Shown in pieces: positions 1 to 10,728 of a stretch of 64,000 nucleotides of DNA. How positions within the stretch are numbered: the stretch's first letter is position 1; each line of letters starts with the position of its first letter. The DNA comes from Coprinellus micaceus (lineage: Eukaryota > Basidiomycota > Agaricomycetes > Agaricales > Psathyrellaceae): NCBI GenBank assembly GCA_951394405.1, contig OX596335.1:310001-374000 (forward strand), written 5' to 3'. A model generated the notes under the pieces. The model had not been told where the DNA came from. It saw only the letters and a program-made list of their open reading frames with translations, and made no database searches. The translations under genes were made by a program, and so were the position numbers.

Positions 1-1175
1 TCTCACGATGTGACTGGGATCGTTCCTGGCTCGCTCAATTGGGAGAGGATGGGTAGCCGAGACTACACCGCGTCAGGAGATGCAGCACGGCAATTGCCGG
101 GGTCGGACTTGTATGGGTTGCTTTGATCTCCGTTCTTCGTCTCAAACCACCATCTCTGGTGCCACGACACTTGGAAGCTCTCAACCGGACTATGCAAATT
201 AGTCCAATCTCTGGGCATGCTAGGTGCACGAGCCTTTCGGTGAACGTCAAGAATGAGGCGACCCGGGAGAAGCGCGCACGGCGGGTTCTCCACCTGATGA
301 AGTGTGCATCGTGCAGTAGAAGAATGGAAGAAGGAGGCTACATGGATGTCCACAACCAGCCTGTGAAGTGCGCAAACGAGACGCGTGAGTGAGCTTACAA
401 CGCACCTCCCCCACCTCCCCCTCCGAACCGCTTGCTTACAAGTCCCATCCTACAGGATGCTTTTGGTCCCAACATCGGTATAACTACCCTGATATCAGGA
501 CCTTTCGTCTCGTAAGTCAAATTTCAAATGAATAGAGAACAATGTGCCAACGCTGCCGCACCCGGGGCGAGGAAAAGTGCGGGTTCTTCTGAGCCGATGT
601 CGTCGTAAGCAAGGCTGCGAACCTCCTGCCTTCCCTAATACTTTGGGCTGATATGGAACGTTTTTCCAACACTTTCAGAACCTTTTTACCCAGGTACGGC
701 CAAATATGTTCTTTTCCGACCCAGTTTCCTTGTCGGACGGACCAATCTTACAAGCGCTACAATGCGGGTGCAACCCACGACAGGTAGCTATTAATAGTCG
801 TACTCGACGGTAATGGGCCCCGAAAAGGGCAACAGAATCGCGACAGGTGAGGTATTTCCCTTCTTCTGGAGATTTTCATGCACTAAATCTTAATCAGAGC
901 TGTAAGACCTCGGGACCAATGGCTCTACTCTGGGCCGTAGGCGTATAGAAAAAGTATAAAAACGTCCCAATTACCCGCTAGTTTCACCACTTCGCCATTT
1001 CCCCGTCATTCATCCCGTATCGCCGATCCTGCAGTGCGGCTTACACATGCTGTTGGGACCATGAGTCTTGGAATCCGAGGATAAAAGCGCTGTGAAGATA
1101 ACGGTGCACTCCCAAGTCATTCCCGTCCTGTTCAACCTCTACCAGCTACCACCCAACCCCCAGATCGTCCCAGTA
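1..1175. other. Intergenic region with a TATA box
   Basis: No convincing coding frame is seen; the open frames on both strands are short and have no recognisable motif. A TATA-like run (tataaaaa) lies at 955-962, about 215 bases before the first start codon at 1176. The intervening leader contains an in-frame ATG at 1068 that would add 36 unconserved residues. Confidence 0.5.
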
Positions 1176-2600
1176 ATGCCTACTCTTTCCTCTCCCACCT
1201 CCAAGGTTCTTGTCACTGGCCCCAACGGATACATAGGCCTATGGGTCGTTAAGACTCTCCTGGACCGTGGCCATACTGTTCGCGCAGCAGTGAGGTCTGA
1301 AACTAGGGCGAACGAGTTGAAGGCCCTATTCCCGTCAGCAGCCGACAAGTTGGAATTTGCGATCGTTGAGGATATGTTACAGGTACTTACCTGTTTCGTC
1401 AGAAGCGCCTTCATAATGGAGTGTCCGACCTGACCCCGTTTTTTTAGCAAGGTGCCTTCGATGAAGCTGTCAAGGGCGTCGACGCGATTCAGCACTTGGC
1501 GTCGCCCATAGGGGGTAAAGCTCAGACCAATGAAGGCAGGATGTCTCGTCCTTTGTCTCATAGGGCTGATAACTGATCAGCACTGGTCCCGCAGGGTATA
1601 TTCGACCTGCGGTTGACGGAACCCTTGGGATATTCAAAAGTGCTCTAAAGAATGGGTGAGTACGGGTGTTTGTCTAGCGATCGAAGAAGAATATTTGACA
1701 ACTGCATACCAGGTCGAGCGTCAAGCGTATCGTAACTACCTCCAGCGTCGTATCTGTCTGGAGTGTCTATAATCAGGAGGTGAAAACTTTCACCGAGCAG
1801 GATTGGAACGAGCAGGATGTTGCCTGGATGAAGGATGACACTAAGGGCTTCGACCACATTGCAGCTTATTCTGCCTCCAAGACTTTGGCTGAGAAAGGTA
1901 GGATGCCCATTCAGTTATTCGACCACTCACCTCAAACTTATACTCAATGACGCTCCGACAGCTGCTTGGGATTTCTACAACGCGCGTAGGCAAGAGATCG
2001 GATGGGACGTCACTTTCATCCTTCCTTCCATGGTACGCGCCTCTCTCCTCCCACGCAAGCGTTGAACCCCACTTGACTCATCAATTGTAGGTGTTCGGGC
2101 CTCCGGTTCAGTCCTTCGGATCTCCCTCTGAGCTTACCGGGACTCAAAAGACTTGGTGGGACGGTGTCGTGGGCACAGAGGGGAAGATGATGGAATTCCT
2201 CTCCCAGGGGGCTAACTGGATCGACGTGCGAGACGTTGCCGAAGCCCACGTCAAGGCGCTAGAGACGGAAGACGCTAGAGACGAGCGATTCCTCGTAGCT
2301 GCAGGTAAGTCTTTGATCTTGTGCATGCCATGAGCGTTTCGAAAGAGCTAACCCTTATCGTAATACCACCCAGGGCCGTACGTCTGGCAGGAATGGCTGG
2401 ACCTCTCGAACTCGACGTTGGCTTCGCTTTCTCCGAGTTCCACCACACACTCCTCGCAAGGTTTCTCGGATATCGAGAACCAGGTTCCGACTACGTTTGA
2501 TACGTCGAAGGCGAAGAAAATCCTTGGCCTCACGTATAGGACGAAGGACGTGACCACGAAGGACGTGTTGGAACAAGCAGTTAAACTGGGGTGGATCTAA
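1176..2600 (+). CDS. NAD(P)-binding extended SDR (dihydroflavonol-reductase/GRE2-like), array copy 1
   Basis: This encodes a probable cytosolic NAD(P)-dependent reductase of the extended short-chain dehydrogenase family, related to fungal aldehyde reductase II, methylglyoxal reductase GRE2 and plant dihydroflavonol/cinnamoyl-CoA reductases; the substrate is unknown. Seven exons fit (1176-1382, 1448-1514, 1595-1655, 1713-1897, 1962-2032, 2091-2304, 2374-2600), giving 343 residues. The Rossmann glycine motif GPNGYIG is near residue 17, and the catalytic YxxxK (YSASK) follows the TTSSVVSV strand, just before the LAEKAAW segment. The array-typical C-terminus (LEQAVKLGWI) ends the protein. The start was chosen because MPxL immediately before the nucleotide-binding strand is shared by the other copies. 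Exons 2-6 have the same boundaries as in the copies at 4963 and 10729, which shows tandem duplication. Confidence 0.88.
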
Positions 2601-2961
2601 GTGAATTATGATGTATCCCTGCAACTGCCGCTTGATTCGACCTACTATCTGTGTCACCCTTCGCGGACCGTTGTCTTTTCCTTACCGTTTTCAATATGCT
2701 AGATGTCGTCACGGAACTATGTGTTATTGTCTCAGACCTTTTGAATTCAGATCGGGAACCATAGAGAGCCTCCTTTAACTCGAACCAGAGCATTGGCTGC
2801 CCTCCCTCCCAACACCGACGCCCTCGCTGAGAGTTCTCTCAACTGCGATCCAGGAATTCCTGAAGAAGCGCAATAAACAGGGGCGACACCATTCTCAACC
2901 CACCATTTGTCCGCCAATTCCCCCCACCATCCCCACTTTACGCGCCACTAGCACATGAGAG
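2601..2961. other. Intergenic spacer between SDR copies
   Basis: No supported gene is seen. It holds the 3' end of the first SDR and the sequence just ahead of the decayed second copy. Confidence 0.4.
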
Positions 2962-3488
2962 CGACCAGTTACTAGTAGGTGGGCCAAATCTCCAACAGAT
3001 CCCCCTCATCGGAGCTCCTCAGCACTTCGAAGATGTGGCTCCAGTCAATCCTTGGTGAGAAGCTCTTGAATACGTTGGATTGACGTGAAGGGCTTCGGAG
3101 AGACTGTGGACCACGCGCTTTGCTTAGAGAAGGAGGAAGCAGGTGGTGAACGGATCATCCCAAGTGCAGGTGTGCTTTCATAGAGCCTTCGCCCTGCCTT
3201 CGGGCATTTCGTGATGGCAGCTTTGAAGGCTAACGTGCGATGAATAAGGTCCTACCTATGGCAAGAGTGGTTCGATGTCGTTAGGTCTCTTGCTCCTTCT
3301 CTTCTCCCCGAGGAGAAGGCGAAGAACTTTGTCAGAGGGCTCCCGGACCCGATTCAAGGCGTCAAGTATAGGATTGTGATCGACGCTTCGAAGGCGGCGA
3401 GGATCCTAGGCGGAAGCTACCGGACGAAGGAAAAGATGACGAGGGATGTCTTAATAAGGCGCAAGCCATCAGGGAAGGATGGTTGTAA
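2962..3488 (+). pseudogene. Decayed 3' half of an SDR gene (array copy 2)
   Basis: Only the C-terminal half of an SDR is recognisable. A frame from about 2972 resembles the VYGP segment (VGGPNLQQIPL) but ends in a stop. From 3074 the sequence reads WIDVKGFGETVDHALCLEKE and continues to ERIIPSAG, ending at an intact GT donor near 3168. The next exon, after the AG near 3246, reads SYLWQEWFDVV to GGSYRTKEKMTRDVL. At about 3454 one base appears to be lost; a shift restores KAQAIREGWL and a stop at 3486-3488, the usual array C-terminus. The N-terminal Rossmann half and the YxxxK exon are missing. It most resembles the neighbouring copy at 4963. The in-frame stop plus frameshift argue strongly against function. 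Confidence 0.8.
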
Positions 3489-4962
3489 CAACGCGAACTC
3501 GACATGGGGTACATCGCTCCTACAATTGCTTGCCTCCCTGTACCTTTCTTCAATCAAGGCCAACGCGATGAACTAAGAACGCTCTGCGATGTGTCGTGAA
3601 TCGGGTCGCACCGTGCACGGTGGTCGCGGTGCACTTTCTGGAAGTCGAGCCAGATCGAAGCAGCCAAGTACGATCGCACTAGCGATTGAAATTAGGAGGA
3701 CATATGGGAGTTGGAAAGCCGGTTGTCGGTCTGTCAGTCTGTCAGTCTGTCTGTCGGGTGTCAGGGATCGTTGTTAGGTGCCAGTTGCATGATGTCCTGT
3801 GTAGGCAGGTCCAATCGCACGACGGTGTGCCAGAGTCGGGAGGGGCGGGGCAGGGAGAAGCACTGGACCCTAACCTTAGAGTCCCAGTATTGATGATACC
3901 CCTATTTACTCGGACTTCGGGCGCTTGTTTATTGTTTTTCTTGCTTCTGAACCACAACATGGACGTTACACCAACGTTGCACACTTTATACCATCTCTAA
4001 GTGTCCAGGACCAAAAGTCCGTTAAATTTAAGCCCCTACTTCGCGTATCACACACTCTACTCGGCTCAAGGACGACATCCTCCTCCCTCAGCCCATGACT
4101 CACACACCGACCATCCCTCTTTCCGCTTTGTCTCCGGCCATCCAGGTATTTCTCTCGGAAGCATGCCCTCTACCACCAGGGGTTATGCCTGGCCTGGAAG
4201 GCAAACAGTGGTATGGAATCCTGCCACTATGTCAGCATTTAAGCCGAGTGCCCGCACACCTCCGGCATGGCCATAAAGTTGGATTAAGTATGTGTCGATT
4301 TCAAGCTCTCTACATGGCATAATAAATCAAGTCAACATATTTTCTAGCCTGACGTCTCGGAGTGCCAGCATCATCGACGTCGACGCAAACGAGCCATGGT
4401 GGAAGGGAGGGCAAAAGGAAGGCGATCGGGGCGCTGGAGAGAGCGATCAACCTAGGGACCGGTCGACACCAGGCCAACGGACAGTCGGACACTCGACACC
4501 TCCCCAAATCCACAATTCTGCCGGCCGGACAAAGGACAGGACCATCCGACAGCAGACACACCCCGGACAATCGGACATCGGACTGTATTGACTTTCCGAA
4601 TATCATATATTCTGGAAATTAGAACTGAAATCGAACATGCTGGGATATTCATAGATGAGTAGTCTCGGTCGCACAGGTAGTTAAAACGGAAATGTGGTCT
4701 CCTAAAATTGGTATTAGGCTGCAGACTCCAGAGCCAGGAGCTATCGCGTTCGGCTACGGCGACCTGAGACAGGGTGACGTCTTCAAAGTCTTACAAGAAG
4801 ACACGAGAAGCTCCAGAACCAGGTTCTAAATCATGGTGGAATTAGATGGGTTCCGGGGTAAAAACAGCTCCGTTTCACTGCCGTGCTTTTAAATGGGAGG
4901 TTTAAATCACCCTGTCTCGCACTCTCCCCTCACTCCTCGCGCCAGGCCCTCAAGCTCCTGAA
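3489..4962. other. Intergenic region with a simple repeat
   Basis: No gene is supported. A (GTCT/GTCA)-type microsatellite occupies about 3726-3758. The stretch around 4440-4590 is rich in scattered GGACA/TCGGAC words of no assigned meaning. The last 60 bases before 4963 are pyrimidine-rich, as is common in fungal promoters. Confidence 0.4.
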
Positions 4963-6444
4963 ATGCCCGCTCTGTCCCTAAAAACAGACTCCGCCCGCCC
5001 CAAGGTTCTCATCACCGGGACAAGCGGGTTTATTGGGCAATGGGTCTTGCAGACTGTTCTAGATAGGGGTTACGACGCCCGCGTCGTTGTCCGGTCCGAA
5101 GCAAAGGCGAAAGGTCTCAAAGATTTCCTTTCGCCAAACTATCAAACCCAGTTGGATTTCGCATTTATCCAAGACTTTTCTAAGGTTAGAAACGCATTTC
5201 AATTTAACGACATAGCTCACTGGTGACCCCGTTCTCTAGGAGGGAGCTTTTGATGAAGCGGTCGTGGGTGTCGATGGCGTCGTACATGTGGCGACCCCAC
5301 TTCCCTCACCCGATGAAGACCCCAATGGTATGTGCCTTGAAACCACGAGAGCAGCCCTATCTCTGGTTTGCTGACATGCCCACCGAACTTCCCAGAAACG
5401 ATTCGCATTGGTTCAGAGGCCACATTGGGTGTCCTCACCAGCGCATTGAAACACGGGTATGTAGGGGTTTTCGTACGTTGGGGTAGGCCCTGTAGTGATC
5501 TCACCGCCCGCACATAATAGGGACAGGATGAAGAGGATTGTCATCACTTCGAGCGTTGGGACGGTTTGGACCGCCCAGTCAGAGCCGAGGACGTTTACTG
5601 AAGAAGATTGGAATGAACATACCATGCCTGATTACGAAGCCGGGCACAGGGACCCCGAAACCACGTACTACTCCAGTAAGATTCTTGCAGAGAAAGGTCA
5701 GTCAGCTTCTTGGATTTTTGTGCTTTATCGGCTCACGTCTCACTTACAGCGGTTTGGAAGTTTATACAAGACCACGGAAGAGTAGTTCGTTGGGATGTCA
5801 CGGTCCTCAACCCTCCATTTGTAGGCGGCTCTTTACTTTTGACCACTGTTGGCAAGGGCTAACAGGCTGTCAGGTCTATGGGCCCAACCTCCTGCCCGTT
5901 TCGACTCCAGGGGAGCTCACCAGCAGCGCACTTCTCTGGATGACGTCGATGGTTACTGGGACAGATTCTCCGCTGCCCTCGTCGCTCGACAGTGGTTGGA
6001 TTGACGTGAGGGATGTCGGCGAAGCCCATGTGCGCTGCCTCGAGCGAGAGGAGGCAAGCAATGAAAGGATCGTTCCGTGTGCCGGTATGTGCGGGACTAT
6101 CGAGGAAAATGGGGTCACTGATTCGACTTCTCCTAGGATCATACACGTGGAGGGAGTGGTTCGACGTCGTCAGAGCAGTCACGCCCTCCGTGTTGCCCGC
6201 AGACCAGGCGACCAAGCTCCTGAGTCGACTCCCAAACCCGATCGTGGGTGAGGTGCAGCACAAGGTCAAGTACGACACCTCAAAGGCGCAGAGAATTCTA
6301 GGAATGGGAAACTACCGGACGAGGGAGGAAATGGTTCAGGACACGCTGAAGAAAGCCGTGAGCGAGGGTTGGCTGTTCGCCTCGAGTAGCCAGGATGATG
6401 CTTTGCAGTCTCGTGTCAAGGGATCGATGCAGCTGGGCAGGTAG
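4963..6444 (+). CDS. NAD(P)-binding extended SDR, array copy 3
   Basis: This encodes a second intact member of the SDR array, 378 residues in seven exons (4963-5184, 5240-5327, 5396-5456, 5521-5696, 5750-5820, 5874-6084, 6137-6444). The cofactor-binding motif GTSGFIG lies near residue 19. The catalytic motif is YYSSK, followed by ILAEKAVW. VLNPPF/VYGPN is split by an intron exactly as in the copies at 1176 and 10729. Unlike its relatives it does not end at the usual GWL but carries an extra tail of about 22 residues, rich in S, D, Q and R, ending at the TAG at 6442. This may reflect loss of the ancestral stop. The substrate is not predictable; reduction of an aldehyde or ketone with NADPH is the family inference. 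Confidence 0.88.
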
Positions 6445-7473
6445 GCAGTTGACGGTGCACGGCGCCAGGCGTAGTCGGGAAATTCACGACCAAGGTTTTG
6501 CGGAAATACGAATTGAGGTCCATTACTGTCATGTGAAGTTGATTTCCAGTCCCTCCAGCGTCCAGATTGCCGTTTTCAATAAGCAACTTTGTCGCCATAG
6601 GGCTTCTGCTTGACAAGTTTGTTGGGTGTTCGTCAGCCTGGCCGCCCCTTCGCGAGTAAGTAGGCCTGGGAGGAGTATGGTGTGGTTCTGGTCAGAGATG
6701 CCTCCGCATCCGAGTCGGAGCACGCCGAGGGCTCGCCCAGTGACAACGGCCATCAACGCACAAACAGTAACCAAATACGTTGACCAAATAGGCGCCCGCG
6801 CTGCACAGCATTCCCTTGCTTCCCCCCATCGTGCCCCCTGCGTTTTACTCCACAAATTTGACCTCTGTGACCGTTATACGAGCGCATGTGGATTAGTACA
6901 GCTGAGTAATGAGGGAGTGCAGCATGACCCAACTGGAGTGCGTGAAGCAGCTGGACACCGTCAATCTCGATGTGCTGGCACTCTCTGCCTGACGTCACTC
7001 TTTGGCGGGTTGGGGATGATTTCTGCGAAGGGGTTCACCAGATTGGTGCAATAATCACGGAACGGAGGCGAGTAAATCCCCGACCCAATGCCGAGTCATC
7101 TGATTAACTGAACTCCGAGTCGGCTTCCTCAAGGGCTATCATAGCCACATTCGAAGAGTTTCTGTCTGGAGTGACGTTTCGGGTGCAGATCGATATCAGA
7201 CCAAGCACCTCACGTCATAAGCTCTACTGGCGTCAGTCGGCCTGAGAGGTCGATCCATACCACGGCCCTCTCTCTAAATTGGATGTCGGCATTTGCTGCG
7301 CGCCCCGGTGGACACGATTCTCCGATGGTTAGGTGGGGTCTTTCTTAGTCCCCGACTCCACAAAGTGGGGGAGGGTTCTGTACCCAGGAAACGGTCTATG
7401 CTCGTCTGTCACTTGAACTACAGGCCGTGAGAATGTTGTCGCATCTCATCTCATCTTATCTCCTGCGGAGCAA
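6445..7473. other. Intergenic region
   Basis: No supported gene is seen. A 31-base segment around 7346-7376, containing CTCCACAAAGTGGGGGAGGG, recurs near 16656-16676 and is listed as a short repeat. Just before 7474 there is a run of TCATC/TTATC pyrimidine-rich sequence. Confidence 0.4.
7349..7376. repeat. Short dispersed repeat, copy 1
   Basis: The word CTCCACAAAGTGGGGGAGGG and its flanks match a second site at 16650-16680 with few differences (ctccacRaagtgggggaggg). CTCCAC and GTGG..GAG can pair as a small hairpin. Origin and function are unknown. Confidence 0.4.
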
Positions 7474-7824
7474 ATGGCGTCAGTCTTCATTCTCAACCCC
7501 CACCTCGCTCCCTCCACTCCCCGAGCTGCGCATCCCCCCGAAGTTCTCTGTCCCGTCGCCCCTATTGACACCGTCCCCTTCCTTCCTCTTCATGTTTCCC
7601 CTGTTGAAACGACCTTCGCACGTCACCCGTGTCCTTTATCAGGAGGACTGCCCTCTCTTAGTTGGCAGCCTCACGACTTTGAGCAATATCCGACCTTCTA
7701 CGACTCCACATGCTACCCCCAAGATATCCCTATGCCCGAGATGGTGACGCCTTTCAGATGTCTTTCGCCGGACGAGATCCTCCACTCGGGGCGTTCTCTT
7801 CTCAGAAGACGGTTACTCCGATAA
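7474..7824 (+). CDS. Possible small hypothetical protein (116 aa)
   Basis: An open frame of 116 codons begins with ATG after a pyrimidine-rich leader and is proline-, serine- and leucine-rich, with an arginine-rich end (RSLLRRRLLR). I recognise no domain, signal peptide or membrane segment. It lies between an SDR gene and the annexin gene on the same strand. It could be a chance open frame, or one exon of a larger gene. The only support is its length, its composition and the promoter-like leader. Confidence 0.25.
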   Translation: MASVFILNPHLAPSTPRAAHPPEVLCPVAPIDTVPFLPLHVSPVETTFARHPCPLSGGLPSLSWQPHDFEQYPTFYDSTCYPQDIPMPEMVTPFRCLSPDEILHSGRSLLRRRLLR

Positions 7825-8474
7825 TTTGTTGCGGATCGAAGCGACGCACTCGTGGTGTCATGTGGGATGGGGACTGAGGTAGGCCATCCAAACCCGAATA
7901 ACTGTATCTACGGATCTCTGAATGAGTGGGACAAATTGATGATGATATGTGGTTTCTGAACGCAAAGGTTTCTACCGCACGTACCGACTCGCAACTGACG
8001 TGCGTGCATCGCCTACCCCTGCCCTTCGCGTTCAGTCGAGGGGACCTTCCCTCACCTAAGTCTGACCGGTTCTGTCGATTTCAAGAACGTGAGCATTGAA
8101 GACATTTGAAGGTACACTTCTGCGGGACCACCCTAGATCCCTTCGCTCCGCGAGAAGAGCCGCCGGTGCTTTGTTCAAATATCAACTTTGTGAGTCGGGG
8201 ACTGGCGCTGCCGAGCCGCGCCGCTACGATCTCTATACTCACCACACCACACCAGTCACTGCCTCTCGGGTTTCAGTGCCAATGCGCAGCAGAGCGCCCG
8301 GGGGACACAGAGATGATCGACACATCTCTTGGCAGAGCAACTCCAAGGGATGAGGTCCCCGCCAGTGGACGATATAAAGAATCGGTCACAAATGCACCCC
8401 ATTTACATTCATAACAGTACCTCAGCAGCGAAATTACATCTCGTCCTTGAAGCTTTTACCACCAGACCACTGCG
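7825..8474. other. Intergenic region upstream of the annexin gene
   Basis: No gene is supported. It ends with the annexin promoter, including a TATA-like site at 8372-8378. Confidence 0.4.
8372..8378 (+). promoter_or_regulatory. TATA-like box of the annexin gene
   Basis: The word atataaa lies about 100 bases before the ATG at 8475, a plausible distance for a core promoter with a short leader. This spacing favours the 8475 start over the alternative ATG at 8554. Confidence 0.4.
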
Positions 8475-10002
8475 ATGTCCTCGCGTTCCCACTGTTATTC
8501 AGAGCAACTGGGTTCTTTCGCCGACTCTCAACAATCATCTTCGGCTCCCTATCATGGTGGTGGGGCCCTATCGGGCTCCAGTCAGTCCGAATACCAGCAA
8601 TCCCCCACCTATGGCGCCAACCCAGGCTCCTGGCGAGTTCTGGTACCTCGGAACCCAGATCCCTGACCCCAACCTTCCCCGAGTCGGCATAAACACCCAG
8701 AAGTACCCTGGATACGACCCGAAGGTGGATTGGGAGAGGCTAGAGGCGATGGTTGAGGTGAGGCCGGTCAACTACACTTCTTATGACGTCGCCGATCCTG
8801 TGCGAGGTGAGCTCTGGTGTCTTTCGTCTTGTATCGATGGTGTGCTTACCATTCTGCATAGTCGGTAGCTTGCTTCTGACATTGTCGACGTTCCAACGCG
8901 ACGCGTTAAACGATTATGCCGTCGTGGCCAGTGGAAAGGACCTCTATCACTGGATGGAGAAGTACCCCGCCGCTCGGGGGTCAGGGCCAGCAAAGCGTAA
9001 TTCACGTTGCACTTGAACATCTCCGACAGCATCGCTAATTACTTCAACAGAGTGGAAGCCTTGCGGGGGTTTTCAATTGGTCCCCTAGGCTACGACATGT
9101 GGCTTGCCGAGTCGGCAACGAAAGGAGGACTGTAAGCCCTACTTCCCGACTGGTACCCTCCTCACGTTCTGACCACCTTAAAGCATTGGCCACGACGTGA
9201 TGGCGTTGGTGGAGGTCATCTGCGATAAAGATCAGAACGACCTCAGGCTGCTCATGGGACAGTACAAGAGAACATATGACGTTGAGCTAGCCGATGCAAT
9301 CAAGAAGAAATTCTCGGGACGAAAGTTAGAGAGACGTATGTGCCACCCATGTCGAATTCAAGTTCCCCCGTGTTCATTGCTGTGTCAGTGTTCCTGTCTG
9401 CTCTGGAACTCGCGCGCCCACCCGATTCTCAAGCTGTCCAAGCGACCGAAGTTTCGATGGACGTCGACGCATTGTGGGAGGCGACTAGGAGCAAGCATCA
9501 CGATGAAATCATCACCGAGATTTTCACGAAGCCCTCAAGATCTCACTTGGCGGCCGTCATCATGCAGTACAACACTCAGCGGGGTACGAGCTTGAGGAAC
9601 GACATCAAGAAGATTCTCAAGTGCGTTGTCCCTCCTCTCGACTTGGACCCTCTGACTGACACACGTCTTACTAGAGGGAGCGACTACGGAAACGCAATAC
9701 TGTACATCCTTGACGGCGCCAAGTACAAGAGGGACGGTCAAGGCACATGGAGAGACACCAAACTGCTTATGATGACGATGAAGGGTGTCGGGACGAAAAC
9801 CTCTGAGCTGCACTACAGACTCGTCCGGGCGCAGTGGAACAAGCAGAGGTTTGTAGCTCTCAAGGAGGCGTTTAAAGAACGGTATGGTATGCCTTTGGAA
9901 GATCGAATCGCGGAAGACACGAGCAGCTACTACAAGAACGTCCTATTCATCATCTGCCAGCAAACGCTCGACCTCGAAGGAGGAGAGGGGATTTTGGCCT
10001 AA
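8475..10002 (+). CDS. Annexin
   Basis: This encodes an annexin-fold, probably calcium-dependent phospholipid-binding, cytosolic or membrane-associated protein. A seven-exon model gives 384 residues (8475-8511, 8582-8806, 8862-8961, 9051-9131, 9184-9335, 9389-9620, 9675-10002). Annexin-like repeats are visible. Repeat I is degenerate (LLLTLSTFQRDALNDYAV). Repeat II is LVEVICDKDQNDLRLLMGQY. Repeat III starts near DVDALWEATRSKHHDEIIT. Repeat IV holds the best calcium-loop motif, MKGVGT, then LHYRLVRAQWN and LKEAFKERYG. Repeats I-III lack a clear GxGT loop, so calcium binding may be reduced. The N-terminus is uncertain: the first intron (8512-8581) has a weak donor, and ATG 8554 in the following frame is an alternative. 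Without that intron the first frame is Q/S/Y/G-rich, a composition common in fungal annexin tails. A decayed partial copy lies at 23155-23830. Confidence 0.82.
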
Positions 10003-10728
10003 GACCACGGGGTGGTATTTATTCAATATACCTAATCTATCCGTAAGCACAAGTGTTCCTTGGGCAGTTTGAGGGGGGTTAACACGTTCAGGCGAGCTTC
10101 GGCGAAATGGTATTCCAAGTACTCGGGCCCGAAGACCTCATCGGCGCGGAACAACCTAACTGCAACCCAGAGGTATTGGCCTTCCAGAGCTTATTGAAGG
10201 AACCAGTGAGGCTCGAACCTGTCTGCGCTGTGCCAGGGGTAAGCAACGTCGTCATCTACAAGGCGGTAGGTGACTAAGGCGAAGTATCCCCACATGCGAT
10301 CAGGCGAGCGCCAACCTGATCTAAGCGCCCGAGGACTTGGACCCCAGCGTCACACTTGCGGCCATCATTCCGATGCTCTACAGAGTCCCACTGCTCCTGC
10401 CCGTTACTCATGTCATGAGTAAGTTGTAGGCTTCTGTAGAGCAGAATGAACGTCACCATCCGCCGGCCGTCACAACTCCCCCGCCAGTGCTGCCGGCGTG
10501 TGTACAACGGGGTTTTTGACCTGACAAATCGCCATGAGGTGTGCTTCTGTAGGACGAGACTTGAGTTACTTAGGAGAACTCGGCTACACCGGAGCGTACT
10601 TGCGCATGCAGGGACTGATCAATAAACCACACGGGCACATAAAAGGACGGTGGACACCCGGCCGTAGCTGAGTGCCTCCGTTTCTCTCCCTTCTGCGCCC
10701 TCACACTTGATATAGAATAGTTCCTGCC
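10003..10728. other. Intergenic region
   Basis: No gene is supported. CTAAGCGCCC at about 10322 is a near match to the recurrent TTAGCGCYC word. An A-rich site (cataaaagg) near 10639 may be the core promoter of the next gene. Confidence 0.35.

Noticed and set aside
6626..7054. 142-codon plus-strand open frame
   Set aside because: No motif, odd composition, no splice or promoter support.
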